The position numbers and the translations under genes are program-made. A DNA stretch of 64,000 bases from Oegoconia quadripuncta (Eukaryota; Arthropoda; Insecta; Lepidoptera; Autostichidae), in contig OX438750.1 in assembly GCA_949316235.1 (NCBI GenBank), positions 14,448,865 through 14,512,864 of the forward strand, in the 5' to 3' direction. Under the pieces are notes generated by a model. It was not told where the DNA came from. It saw only the letters and a list, made by a program, of their open reading frames with translations, and did no database searches. Below are positions 45,701 through 56,473 of this stretch, piece by piece (position 1 is the stretch's first letter; each line of letters opens with the position of its first letter).

Positions 45701-48700
45701 TAAGCAATTATGAGAGCAGACGAATGACTTTTATCGTTGAATTTGTAGGTGTGGTGAAAACTGACCTAGGGTAACTGTACGATAAGGATGTACCAAAATA
45801 GTACTCGTACACGAGTTGCACAGCTGAGATCAGACAGGTTGAAATCTAGCTATTACGTATCAGGTACCACCTACGTCATTTCTTCTGTTTTGACATAGGT
45901 ATTAAGATGTTTGCTTTACTTCTATATCTAACTAATATTTTGACGACCTGTTTGGTGTAGTGGTTAAAAATTCTGACTGCTATACCAAAAGGTCGCGGGT
46001 TCGAATCCCGTTAGGGGCATATGTTTGTATGATGAATACAGACATGTGTTCCCGAGTTATGGATGTTTTTCATTTATTTATATATTTATTTACAAAAAAA
46101 AATGTATTTGTGTAGTTTATCAACCATCTGGTATCCATAATACAAGCCTAGTTGCTTAGTGTGGAACTAGATGGCGCTGTGTGTATGCGCAAATATATTT
46201 ATTATTATTTATTTATTTATTAATATTATAAATGCGAAACTTTGGATGTTTGTTTGTGGCTCAATAACGATGAAACGGATTTTTTAATGAAATTTTGTAT
46301 ATAGGTAGAAGTTACCCTGGATTAAGACATATGAGATGGAGGAGATTTTTTATCACGATAAAGTGAGTAGTACGTGTGGGATAAGCAAATTTCCGTGATA
46401 ATTTATTCCACGCAAGCGAAACCGCGGGCCGAAAACTAGTAGACTTATATTTTATTGGATATAATAATAAATACCTAATAAATTTATTTATTGTCAGATA
46501 ACATCCATCAAATCAAATTAAGTTAGACCGACTCGTTGAAACAATTAAAATGACCCTTCATTGGTATCAAAACGGGAGTCTGGTACCAATATCCTTAAAT
46601 ATCCTTAGACATACACACAGCGCCATCAAGTTCCACAGTAAGCAACTATAGGCTCTTGTTGTGGATACCAGATGGTTGATTTGACATACATATTTTTTTT
46701 TTGTAAATAAATACTTATTATAAAATACATCCATAACTCGGGTACACATGTCCGTATTCATCACACAAACATATGCCCCTAGTGGGATTCGAACCCGCAA
46801 CCTTTTGGTTTAGTGGCTAGAGTTACTAACCACTACACCAAACCAATGTGAACTCAGTTTCACGTCGACTTCGTTCGCGAAATGTTTTTGCATCAAATAC
46901 CGAGTTATATTGTAAAATAGTCGGGCAAAAAGATGAGGCCACGCCACAGACTTACCTACGCATTGTAGAAGACCAAACATGCTTATGCAAAAGTCTATAT
47001 TATACAAATATTGCTTGTTTCAAAATAAAATACTTCATTCATCATCAGCCCGTAATATCGTGAGGAAACCTGCATGCCGGAGAAATAAACATTTAAAGGC
47101 ATGTGAAGTCCCCAACCCGCATTGGGCCAGCGTGGTGGACTATGGCCCATACTCTCTCATTATAGGAGGGAAGGCCTATATCCCTGCAGTGGATGTTTAC
47201 GAGCTGGTGATGATGATGTTTGTTTCATCTGAATGATAGGTATAATGTCTGGTTTTCTGGCCGTCAAAATTTTCAAATTATACAAATACAAATACACTTT
47301 ATTGCACAACAGATAAGAAAATACAGTTTCAGAAAAGTGGTAAGAATAGAATGTACAATTTGGCGACCTTATCCACTATATTTGTTATATTATAGTTATT
47401 TGCACGGCCTTACTTCTTATTTACTTAAAAAAAAAGTGGCCAAAACTTACCTCAGCAATAACAGTGTTATGATTCTCGTAGACCCATTCAGTACAGTCGA
47501 CCACGTCACTAGAAAAACTACTATTTAGGCAAGTATCGTTTCCAATTATAAAGTCTTGTTTTAACAATGGCTTTGAACATTTGTCTATTGTCCTGTTAGG
47601 CCACCATACTGGCTGGAATACTATTTCCTCTTCTTCACACTGTGGGACTCGACATCTGTGAAATAAATAGGTATTATAATGAGATCTACTTAGGTTAAGA
47701 CTACTAAGAGTAATTCTCAAGATTGAGATCAGCCCGTAAATATCTCACTGCAGGGATATAGGTCTTTCCTCGTATTATGAGAGAATATGGGCCATAGTCG
47801 ACCACGGTGGCCCAATGCAGGTTGGGGACTGCACATGCCTTTGAATTTTAATTTCTCAGGCATGCAGGTTTCCTCACAATGTTTTCCTTCACCGTTTAGA
47901 AGCAGTCGGATAAATGTACATAAGTAATTTAATTACATTTAAAAACTCACGGACGTCCCAAATTGGGAGACCGTGTCTTAACCGCTGAATCACCGACGTT
48001 CTGAGGGCGGAGTGTGAGTTTTGTTTCGACTTAACTTTACTACCGCGTTCACGTTTACGTAACGATTTGTATGAAGAAAGCGGATAGTTTGCAAAACGAT
48101 TTTTTTCATAGATACTTTTTGCGTAAACGCGAACGCGATGGTAACGTTAAAAACAAGACAACTCTCGCACTTCACACACTGTTGGATATTAAAATTATCA
48201 TAAAAAACAGTATTGAGATTGAGACGCGATCTCTAGATCGATTTATTAATACGGTTCTAAGAGACAAAGGACCATTATAATTTATAATAGACATTCACAG
48301 ATTTTGGGTGCCCTTCTGTTATACATCTAACATTCGTCAAAAATAAATTCATAATTATGAGAAGCCATACAATCCGACATCATCTTCACTTAACATCAGA
48401 TTGATTGAGGTCAAGTACCAACCCGTTGTACATAAAAAAAATATAACCCGTTTTTAGATAGTTACTCATACGTCCTAAACGGGGCTTCTATTTTTGTATG
48501 GAAAATGTTTGGTCTGCTGTGCTTCCACCAAGTGTAAGTCGAAAGCGAAAACGGAACATTTTTGCATCCCGACTATTTTAATGGGGATGGACCAATATCC
48601 GTGTGTTAAACTTAGTAGTGGGAAATCTTAAGCATGATTTGGGCACAAATTTTTGAGATATGCACATAAAATTGTACTTGTATCATCATAGGTATCTATT

Positions 48701-49249
48701 ATTAACTACGTATGTAATTTTTTGTTCTGCATTTTTATTTGTAACATTTCTATCCTCTGACTGTAATCTTTGTATTTTTCTTTTTTAATTGTTACCTTAA
48801 TGCTTAAACTTTGATTATAAATAAATATTTCGGACACTTACACCAATCATCTAGTCCCAAACTAAGCAAAGCTTGTGCTATGGATACTAGATAACGGATA
48901 AACATACATAAATATTTATATAAACATCCATGACTCAGGAATAAATGTTCATATTCATCACACAAACATTTACCCGTCGCGGGATTCGAACCCGCAACCG
49001 TTAGTTTCGCTGATAGGGTCACTATCCACTACACCAATCGGTCGTCAATTTCTTGTGTAATAATAAAGGAATAATAAAATAATTTTACCTATAGTTCACG
49101 TCGCCGGCAACGAATACGTAGTTTATATTGATCATTGTAACGAAGAGCGTCGGCAAGCATACAAGGAAGTACTGCATCAATTGGTATCTTCCGAATTTCT
49201 CCAAAACCGCCGACACGTCCTGCTGTTTTGTTTCCACAGCGTCTTTCAT
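39767..49249 (-). CDS. SLC22-family organic ion transporter (MFS), 7 exons
   Basis: Minus-strand exons 49249-49089, 47655-47451, 44000-43900, 43138-42987, 42546-41926, 40608-40427 and 39952-39767; all GT-AG, phases agree, 1608 nt, 535 aa plus TGA. An in-frame stop about 36 codons upstream with no other ATG supports the start MKDAVETKQQ. It is a 12-helix plasma-membrane carrier of small organic cations, anions or zwitterions. Features in order: first helix after LEKFGRYQLMQYF; a large Cys-rich extracellular loop with N-glycosylation sites (NRT, NDT, NSS) ending CTEWVY; the MFS signature GWMSDRFGRKP split by intron 3; the family motif ESPRW before the long cytoplasmic loop; MNKVGRKLP; MELFPTSTRGSLLG; and the end TPETRDLPLMDTIAQV. 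Substrate cannot be told from sequence. Exon 6 has a weak polypyrimidine tract, so its left edge is slightly less sure. Appears intact. Confidence 0.9.
40027..40107 (-). mobile_element. LINE 3' tail, family L3
   Basis: TTATATGAGAGGGCGGCAAA to CACCGCCGCCCATGGAC; inverted copy of the L3 end, in the last intron of the transporter gene. Confidence 0.75.
40962..41371. mobile_element. palindromic MITE, family M3, split by a SINE
   Basis: GGCCCGTATTACAGAATGTT at the left and ATACGGGCCT at the right; the interior is interrupted by the family D SINE at 40995-41254. Confidence 0.75.
40995..41254 (-). mobile_element. tRNA-derived SINE, family D, nested in MITE M3
   Basis: ATGCACAACGGGTTGGTACT (inverted 3' end) to CTACCACCAACCAAATCCGA; the tRNA-like head is missing. 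Confidence 0.8.
41390..41705 (+). mobile_element. tRNA-derived SINE, family D
   Basis: Head CGCCTCGGTGGCTCAATGTA, box B GGGTTCGATCC, end TCAACCCGTTGTGCATAAAA. Inverted relative to the copy at 40995-41254, only about 135 bases away, in transporter intron 5. Confidence 0.85.
42743..42767. repeat. (GATT)n microsatellite
   Basis: About six GATT units (ATTGATTGATTGATTGATG) in transporter intron 4. Confidence 0.8.
43220..43445 (+). mobile_element. 3' part of a 5S-derived SINE (family B)
   Basis: CCGTGCTTCGGACGGCAC to TCTCCCAGTGAGATGAGG and a GGCTGATGAT end. Confidence 0.6.
43518..43788 (-). mobile_element. tRNA-derived SINE, family A
   Basis: CACACAGCGCCATCTAGG to CTACACCAAACAGGTCGTCG, complete and in minus orientation; ends about 110 bases before transporter exon 3. 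Confidence 0.85.
44922..45059. repeat. hairpin repeat
   Basis: GTGTCGATTCGGTTGCACAC at the left pairs with GTACAACCGAATCGACAC at the right, then AACTAAACTAAAA with TTTTAGTTTAGTT; about 70-base loop. Transporter intron 2. Confidence 0.7.
45238..45480 (-). mobile_element. non-LTR retrotransposon C-terminal fragment (RTE-like)
   Basis: The minus strand reads KVAGYRPLPIG and ends SMGKAYVQQWTSSG, followed by the ATG-type tail at the left end. The usual WxxxAxxR part is frameshifted. Confidence 0.65.
45942..46200 (+). mobile_element. tRNA-derived SINE, family A
   Basis: GACGACCTGTTTGGTGTAGT head, GGTTCGAATCC box B, GATGGCGCTGTGTGTATG end; complete. Confidence 0.85.
46221..46439 (+). mobile_element. 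Helitron-like element
   Basis: TAATATTATAAATGCGAAAC start; CCACGCAAGCGAAACCGCGG hairpin and CTAG at 46436-46439. Confidence 0.55.
46590..46846 (-). mobile_element. tRNA-derived SINE, family A
   Basis: CACACAGCGCCATCAAG to CTACACCAAACC, minus orientation. Forms an inverted pair with 45942-46200, 390 bases away. Confidence 0.85.
47045..47218 (+). mobile_element. 5'-truncated family C SINE
   Basis: AGGAAACCTGCATGCCGGAG to GGGAAGGCCTATATCCCTGC and GATGATGATG. Confidence 0.75.
47277..47380 (-). mobile_element. LINE 3' tail (TACAAATA repeat end)
   Basis: ACAAATACAAATACACTTTA then TTGTACAATTTGGCGACC-like sequence in inverted form of the 780-880 LINE end. It sits 70 bases from transporter exon 2. 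Confidence 0.6.
47728..47998 (-). mobile_element. tRNA-derived SINE, family C
   Basis: CACTGCAGGGATATAGGTC to CTTAACCGCTGAATCACC (inverted head). It abuts an M1 MITE at 47999. Confidence 0.75.
47999..48180 (-). mobile_element. palindromic MITE, family M1
   Basis: CTGAGGGCGGAGTGTGAG to AAACGCGAACGCGATGGTAA; opposite orientation to the other M1 copies. Confidence 0.75.
48826..49047 (-). mobile_element. tRNA-derived SINE, family A'
   Basis: ATCATCTAGTCCCAAACTAA to CTACACCAATCGGTCGTC. Lies about 40 bases from the first coding exon of the transporter. Confidence 0.8.
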
Positions 49250-50514
49250 TTTCTTCTGTTTGTTTTCTTTCTTCTGTTTAAAGATTTCTTCTTTCGTTGT
49301 TTTCTCAGAGTAGAGATTTTTTATTATTATATTCTAATGTTCTTGTTTTTAATGTTTCATAACTTTTCATTTATTATCTGGGTTCTATTGAGTATATTTA
49401 GGTACATAGCAATTATTATACTATTTATATAGGTTTTATTTATCTATTTCTTGGTGTGTTGATTCCATTCAGATCCAAGTAATCTGGAGTCACTTTTTCT
49501 AAAGCAAACTTAATTTAAAGTAATGTTTCATTGGATACAGTTATAAAAAAATTGCTAACTAAAAGTCAGATTTAACATGCTCCAAAATACCCTGTGTCAA
49601 GCGGGCTCCTAGTTCAATATCATAAACTATTTTGCCGGTGCTCTGATATGAAATCTATTTAAAAGGACTGATATTTGCTTTTAGCAACTATGCGACATAA
49701 TTATAAGTACCAAAGTCGTTTATTAGTATCTTGTAGATAATTATCTATAAAAACAGAACGAAATGGAAAACAGAAAATGTTAAGCTGTGTGTGTATAGGG
49801 ATCATAAAATTTGATTTGTCTAGACTTCCGAGCTATTCAATTTATATGGGAAACTTGGGCACTAAAGACCGTCCAGCGGAATGTAAGCGTATGGATAGGT
49901 TAGGTCATTTTGGTGTCGAATTAAACTTTCGATGGATCAGTTTTGGGTCATTTTTTTTTCAGATCAAATGTTTGATGGCTCATTTTTATTCCTTTCTCAT
50001 TCTCATTTTTACAGTGGCACAATTTTATTCCTTTGGGCATTATTTGTCACTATTTCAGTACAGTTTTATGACATTGTCAAAATAGCTGAATTTCACTGCG
50101 TATATCCAGCATTACGCATATAATTCAACAGGTCATTGGTATGACATTTGTCAATTCTTCAGTGGATCTTTGTCGCTTTAAATTACAAGTTTCATGATTA
50201 GGTAACCCAAAAATCGTAGGTACCTATATAAAGACAAAACAGTCTGAAAATATGGTACTGTCAGGTACTATTTTCAACGTAAGTCTTGTATGCATAACCG
50301 TAGCTATTACCTAAGTAATGCACAAGCTAATACGGAGTTGACAAGTGACATTGTACATACATCTTATCAGTAGTATCTGTCAGTGTAATATGATTTATAA
50401 TACTTTACTTTGTTGGGATTCCTTCTTTAGTTGAGTTGAGTTTGAGTTGAGTTTGATTGGGTATTTATTATTTGATTTATTTTTGTATTAGAAAGGGACA
50501 AGCTTTAAATGTTT

Positions 50515-50842
50515 TTTTTTTACAGTAAGGTAAAAAATAGGGCAAACAGGTATTTTTTTTTTCTAAACCATAATCGACGCACCCTTCGGCGGGATTATGC
50601 TACTGGCGGGATTCATAGGGTTCCTATCATGCGTATTTTCTTCAAGTTTGTTTTTTTATATATTTAATTTAGTGATGCAATCTTATGTGAAATAGGCAAC
50701 AAACGCGACCGTCAAAAGACACAACGCTTTATTCGATTATGGTTTGGAAAAAAAATTAAACAAAAAACCACCTATGCCAATACCTTCCATTTCACTTACC
50801 TAATATGACCTATTTTTTTCCTTACGGCAAAAAAACTCATCC
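50515..50842 (+). mobile_element. inverted-repeat MITE, family M2
   Basis: TTTACAGTAAGGTAAAAAAT start and TTTCACTTACCTAATATGAC right end; the left arm has lost part of the GGTAAGTGAAATAGAA segment. Confidence 0.7.
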
Positions 50843-50928
50843 GGTATAATATACTACACATAATTGAAAATATATCTTACAGTAAAAATACGTCGTTGCC
50901 ATTGACCCGCTCCGCTAAATGCATAAGC

Positions 50929-51168
50929 TCAGCTCCTGAGCAAAGTAGGCACCAACACATCTGCAAAGGCGTGGACCAGTCTAATGGAGAAATCCTTTAC
51001 AAATTGTTTTGTGTCAGAAGACCAAGCGCCCAATGTGTTCACTGCAAGCGCCACAAAATCGTGGTTTATAGTGATTGACGCATATTTACGGCGGCTTGTG
51101 ACTTTGAGCTGGTTCAGGCGCGGTTCCAGCTCTTTGCGCAGTTTCTGAGGTATACGGGACGGTGCCAA
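50929..51168 (-). pseudogene. non-LTR retrotransposon C-terminal fragment
   Basis: The 79-codon minus frame contains RKYASITINHDFVALAVNTL followed by GAWSSDTKQFVKDFSIRL. This is the tail found in many LINE polyproteins, where it reads close to FxPxAxETLG. Nothing upstream continues it. Confidence 0.5.
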
Positions 51169-51589
51169 AGTATCCGCTCAAGTTGCGTCCCACACCAAGG
51201 TGCGCCCCAAAGTGAAGTTATTGTATTATTTGAAATTACCTTTTAGGCATTTCGAGTGCACCCAGTAAGCAATTATTTTGGGATTGATGATTTATATTTT
51301 TAAATTTGAGTTCAAATTTACGTTGTCACAATTTTGTTAAACAAACTCACAATATAATGAGACCAAAGTCGTCGAGTATCTACTCTTTATGATATATATA
51401 TGAACAAGTGTTATAAAATATTTTCTTGGTGTCTAGCCGGAACGAATTGAGGATCTAATAGACGTCAATTTAATAAGTATTTATATAATATAGCTGTGTT
51501 ATGTCTGGAAGAGTGTCCGCTTTTGCCTTTTAGTGATAATTGTGTTCTATTGTTATCATCAAAAATTATTGTAAATTATTTTACGCAAT

Positions 51590-51650
51590 AAAGAGTATTT
51601 GTATTGTATTGTGTCGTGTCGTGTCGTGTCGTGTTGTATTGTATTGTATA
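51590..51650. repeat. pentamer tract (TGTAT/GTGTC) at a LINE tail
   Basis: AATAAAGAGTATTTGTATTG then repeated CGTGT units; the usual LINE tail with a variant pentamer expanded. Confidence 0.7.
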
Positions 51651-51854
51651 GGTACCTTTCATTTTAAAAATGGTTATTGTGTAATAAATATAAAATTTTT
51701 ACTTAAAATGTTTTTTAGGTTACATACATTACGCCTAGATGCTAGTAGGTACCTACATTATGTCGTAAAAGTAAGCAATGAAGTGAGGGAACATAATCAC
51801 ACTTCAGGCCGTAGGTTTTAGTACAATGTAGAACTAAACTCAATTTAGTTAATA

Positions 51855-51930
51855 TACGCTTCCACCATAGACCTCATCTTCACTTAACATAGGTGTGATT
51901 GAGGACAAGGACTAATCCGTTGTGCATAAA
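51855..51930 (+). mobile_element. 3' tail of a family D SINE
   Basis: CATCTTCACTTAACAT followed by a GTGTGATTGAGG and CGTTGTGCATAAAA end. A second tail is at 48385-48440. Confidence 0.6.
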
Positions 51931-51934
51931 AAGA

Positions 51935-52695
51935 AGTCAATCAAAAATTTTGTAAAAAGAATGTTGCTTTAATCTTATGCAAATCAATTCTACTTTCGAT
52001 TCTGAACAAATCATTTTTAAGTTTTTCAGTTACAAAGAAATATCCTGTTTAATAAACTAATACAACTGTACAGTGATTATTATATCGGACGATCAGTTGG
52101 GTTGGTCAACACTTTGGATAAGGAATCAGTTTCGCTTAACAGCGAGGTAATGTGGCGAGCCTTCGGGGTACGATTCCACCAACCATAGGGATTTGAGGCC
52201 AGTTTTTTATTAGTGACATATTTAAAAAACAAATTGTATCACTATTATAGTCCACACACACATACACACACACACAAAACACGACATTAGGAAATTCATA
52301 CATACGACGATAATTTGACATTGATTGAATTATTTGACCAATTTTTTATTTGTAATATTACTTATTGACTAAATTATTTATTATCACTTACTTTGTTTCA
52401 CTATTCACTTTTACCTCTAGATTGTATAATGATTATTATTTAATAGTGACTTCCCACCTAATTAAGTTTTTAAGAGAATTGTAATGAAAAATGAATATCT
52501 GTAATTGGCATGACTTTGGCTTGTAAAGTGTAATATTTTTTATAATGATGCTGTTGATTCTGTATTGTCAATAAAAAAAAATATTCCCATTGTAGTACCA
52601 CTTCTAATTAAAACAGCATTGGATTACTCAATGCTAAGGCTGCATAAGTAGAATAAGAATGGTATTGAATAGATAAATAAGTAACTAACAATGTA
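51935..52695. other. intergenic, no gene recognised
   Basis: AT-rich; only CA-rich simple sequence near 52250-52280. Confidence 0.4.
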
Positions 52696-52701
52696 TTAAT
52701 A

Positions 52702-53974
52702 GGTCTTTACCAATGAAATTGCCGTTCTGCAGTACTGGCCATTTCAAATTAAAATAATTTTTGTTTGGCTAACAATTCTAATTTCAAATTAATTTTATTT
52801 TAAAAACATGAAATTCCTTTTCCACAAGTAGTCATTTGTTTATTGATTAGTGTTACATTTTCATCGCATTTCAATCTTTTTCGTCATCATGGATACGTTA
52901 AAAATTCGAGTAATTATGGAATATGAGTAGGTTCCGTCGTAGCAGCAATGCGGCACAAGCGGCACGCAACATCAACGACGTTTACGGAGCTAACACTACA
53001 AAACAACGCACCACCTGTTATTGGTTTGCTCGCTTCCGTTCTGGGAATTTCGACCTGAAAAATGAACCTCGCGGTCGTCCGAAGACTTTGGTCGACAATG
53101 ACGAATTAATTGTGGAAGCTGATGATACACAATCTACGGCTGAATTAGCAGCAGCTTTCGATGTTAGCGTCAAAACAATATTGGTCCATTTGCGTCAAAT
53201 TGGCAAGGTAAAAAAGCTTGACAAATGGGTGCCCCACGAACTCAATGATCGCCAGCGCGAAGTACGCGTCGAGACGTGCCTTGCACTGCTCAACAGAAAC
53301 ACAAATGAAGGAATTTTGAACCGCATTGTTACCTGCGATGAAAAATGGATTCTGTTTGATAACCGCAAGCGCTCAGCAAGTTGGTTGGATCCTGGTTCAG
53401 CACCTAAACAATGCCCTAAACGAAAACTTACCCCTAGAAAAGTGATGGTCACTGTTTGGTGGTCTAGCGCCGGTGTGATTCATCACAGATTCTTACCAAA
53501 CGGGATGAGCATTACTGCAGATGTGTGCTATGAAGAACTGAACACAATGATGGAGAAGCTGGCACATCTCCAACCAGCATTGGTCAATCGCTCCTCTCCG
53601 CTGCTCCTGCACGACAACGAGCGACCTCATACTGCACAGCAGACGGTCTCCAAGTTGCAAGAACTGGGGTTGGAAGCTCTCCGTCATCCGCCCTACTGAC
53701 CAGACCTACAGGACTACTACTTTTTCCAGAATTCGGATAACTTCTTGGCAGGAAAAAAATTCAATACCCGAGAGGCAATACAAAATGCCTTTGAAGAATT
53801 TGTTGCCTCCCGTCCAGCTGATTTCTTTAAGAAGGGCATCAATAAACTGCCACTGCGTTGGCAAAGATGCATTGATTGCATGGGTGATTACTTCGATTAA
53901 TACAAATAAAACATACATGAAAAAAATTCGTTTAAATTTTTTCATACAAAGCGGCAATTTCATACGTAAAGACC
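52702..53974 (+). mobile_element. mariner transposon, 1.27 kb, with inverted ends and TA duplication
   Basis: Left end GGTCTTTACCAATGAAATTG and inverted right end GGTCTTTACGTATGAAATTG, about 30 bp each; TA on both sides (52700-52701 and 53975-53976). Encodes one broken transposase. The ends resemble those of cecropia-type mariners. Confidence 0.88.
52889..53900 (+). pseudogene. mariner transposase, inactivated
   Basis: Starts MDTLKIRVIMEYE but hits a TAG at 52928 because four extra bases shift the frame; the following frame (RSSNAAQAARNINDVYG) is open to a TGA at 53697. After the TGA the protein resumes at PDL and runs to the normal end at 53900. The first two catalytic acids are seen in VTCDEKWILF and LLHDNERPHTA. 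The third, in the PDL...DYYFF block, is still Asp, but two codons are missing before it, which shortens the mariner 34-residue spacing. The stop, the shift and the deletion each argue against activity. Family placement is firm. Confidence 0.9.
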
Positions 53975-54344
53975 TAATATTTATTTATGGAATTGAGGAA
54001 TATACATAGAACATAATAACTACCAATTTTACAAAATAAGATCAAGTAACAATTTCGTCAATGTAGAGATCAGATAGTTAAAAGTAATTTACAAAGCAGC
54101 TGTGGTTGAAGATATTCAGAAATGAGATTACCTTAATTTCGATTAAGATAAAAAAACAATCTGTTCTCGCATATTATTTGTATTTGCGGGCGCCATGTTA
54201 GAATTTTTTTTCTATGAAATATATCCTAATGACGATCTAGGGTTCAAGTCGCGGACCACATGTATTATCCGCCTTTATTATGTAATTTTTATTATTATGT
54301 ATTATGTAATTATTATGTAAATATTTAATATGTATTGTGTAATA

Positions 54345-54685
54345 ACTGCCTCCGTGGCTGAATGTAAACTACATTGGGTTTGCGATTGCGATTCGGAGGT
54401 TGCGGGTTCGATCCCCAGCGGGGTACATGTTTAAGTACTCGGTTTGGTTGGTGGTAAGGCATTTTTAAATGTCCGCCTAGCTAGCTACCACCATCTTATC
54501 TAAATCTGCCGCCAAGCAGCAATGTTAATAGCATTGTTGTGTTCCGGTTGTCAGAGATAATATAGCCAGTCCCCCAAATGTGTTGGTGTTTCCGGGTCAG
54601 TACGCTTCCACCTTCGACCTCATCTTCACTTAACATCAGGTGTGATTGAGGTCAAGTATCAACCCGTTATGCATAAAAAAAAATT
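54345..54685 (+). mobile_element. tRNA-derived SINE, family D (full length)
   Basis: CTGCCTCCGTGGCTGAATGT head, GGGTTCGATCCCCAGCGGG box B, CATCAGGTGTGATTGAGG and AACCCGTTATGCATAAAA end. Confidence 0.85.
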
Positions 54686-55189
54686 ATAATTAGATTTTAG
54701 GCTTTTCTGAACCACCTAATAAAAATACACGATATTAAATTTTGTTGTTTATTAAAATTGAAGTTCTAGAATTTGATATACAAATTCCAATACAGAGTGC
54801 TAATTTAAGTAACGCGAATAATGGTTAGCGGCCATCTGTGATTGATGTTAAGACACCGACCTCCCATAACGGGAGTTCCGGTCTCAACATCAACGGCTAC
54901 AGTGCGGTTTTTTCCAAGATTGGGTTTTCTGCAAAACATGCCAATGGCATGAAGAGAAAACAAATTTATGACCTCTCGTTAAAAAAGACGCCATCGCCAG
55001 TACAGTATAGCAGAAATACGGCACATAAAAGAACTGCTCTTAGATTATACAAGGTGAATTTGAATTCATGTAATTCCTGTTTACTGGTGACGTCCGAACT
55101 TTCCCCGAGGAACCATAGTCGAATTTGATAAAAAATTCATCGTTATCCATAGTAAGTAAACCATCCTGAAACCACCTTATGGAAGTTCA

Positions 55190-55450
55190 ACAATTTTCGA
55201 CTCAATTCGGCACTCACGTGGCAGTGCTGCTCAAAATGTGGCTTCGAGACCCGGAGATGTGCAGATTCTGCCTTCTTGCAGAGGATACACCTGTACATCT
55301 GCTGTGTGAATGTGACACGCTGATGCATAAACGCAATATCCACCTCGGTGGCCACTAATTACACCCGGATGAGATAAAAACTATCTGCGCCAGGAAAATA
55401 ATACAATTCCTCAAAGAGGCCAACCTGAGCAAGCCGTCTCTGACGCCCTG
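55190..55450 (+). pseudogene. LINE C-terminal Cys-His fragment (R1/jockey-like)
   Basis: Reads MCRFCLLAEDTPVHLLCECD, the CxxC...HxxxxC arrangement at the end of some non-LTR polyproteins, with stops and no continuous frame. Sequence at 55050-55190 resembles 30190-30320. Confidence 0.6.
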
Positions 55451-55699
55451 CAACAACCACAGATACAACAAATACCAATCTCAGTCGGTAATGCTACACG
55501 TAGTAGGTACTATTATGTATTCTGTGGTAATGCGTGATCTGATTTGAGTGTGGTTTGTTTATTTTAAAAATTAAACAATTTTTAGCTATGTTTGACGAAA
55601 ATCGTTTTCGACGATATTTCAGTTTTAGTAAAGTTTTCAAAATTTTGATAATTTTGATTTCTAATAAATTATATAGGTACCCTGGATACCTATATATAC

Positions 55700-55918
55700 C
55701 CTGGATTAAGTTTGGATGTTTGTTTGTTTGTTGCACAATCACAGCGAAACGGATGAACGGGTTTAGATTAAATTTGTTATATAGGTAGAATATACCCTGG
55801 GTTAAGATATAGGATAGTATTTATCTCGATAAAGTGAGCGGTTCCCGCGGGATAAACAAGTTAAACATATCCGCGATAAAGCTATTCCACGCAGGCGAAG
55901 TAGCGGTCGGAAAGCTAG
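55700..55918 (+). mobile_element. Helitron-like element
   Basis: TTTGGATGTTTGTTTG start region; CGCGGGATAAACAAGTTAAA and CTAG at 55915-55918. Confidence 0.55.
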
Positions 55919-56473
55919 TGTATTACTAAGCACTGAAGAATAACGATTATTATAGAATATAGAAAGTAGAAACTAAGCTAAGACATGTACCTAATGACAC
56001 CTGTACCTACATGACTATTATGCCCACCAAAACTCTCCGCTCCTGCGCGGACTTCGCAGACTCAACGCCTTGTTGGAGCGAGACCGGGCCTACAATCATC
56101 TCTTATAGCAATATTACAGTAATATTACTTTGGAAATTCGTACCCCGACCGCCTTAAAACAAGCTTATTATAATATTGTTTTGTTAAGCAGTTTTGTGAC
56201 GTCACCGCTGAATCATTCGTTCAATTCGTACCATCATCGTTGTTTAACGGTCGTTTGACAGCTAGTAATATTGCTCAAATGTCAAATTTAACAATCTTAA
56301 AAAAGTTAGTCTCTTGTGATGGTTTTATTATTGTTTTAGTGGTATAAGGATAATAAACCGTTATTTTCGCTTAAAAAAGTAAGTGGACGTGTTTTTCACA
56401 ATAACTCTTTATAAATACATTGTTTTCATTGCGTAAACCGATAAGAAATACATTAAATGTGATGTGGTTTTAG

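Noticed and set aside
49181..49432. Phe- and Leu-rich plus-strand frame that looks like a membrane peptide.
   Set aside because: It is antisense to transporter exon 1 and its 5' flank, and arises from TTT/TTC-rich sequence there.
52923..53699. Mariner frame of 258 codons considered as a domesticated gene.
   Set aside because: Intact inverted ends and TA duplications, a shifted start and a truncated catalytic domain point to a dead transposon copy.
54838..55128. 96-codon frame (MIDVKTPTSHNG...) considered as a small gene.
   Set aside because: Its end overlaps a repeat shared with 30190-30320, and it lies next to LINE debris; no recognisable family, start context or splice signals.
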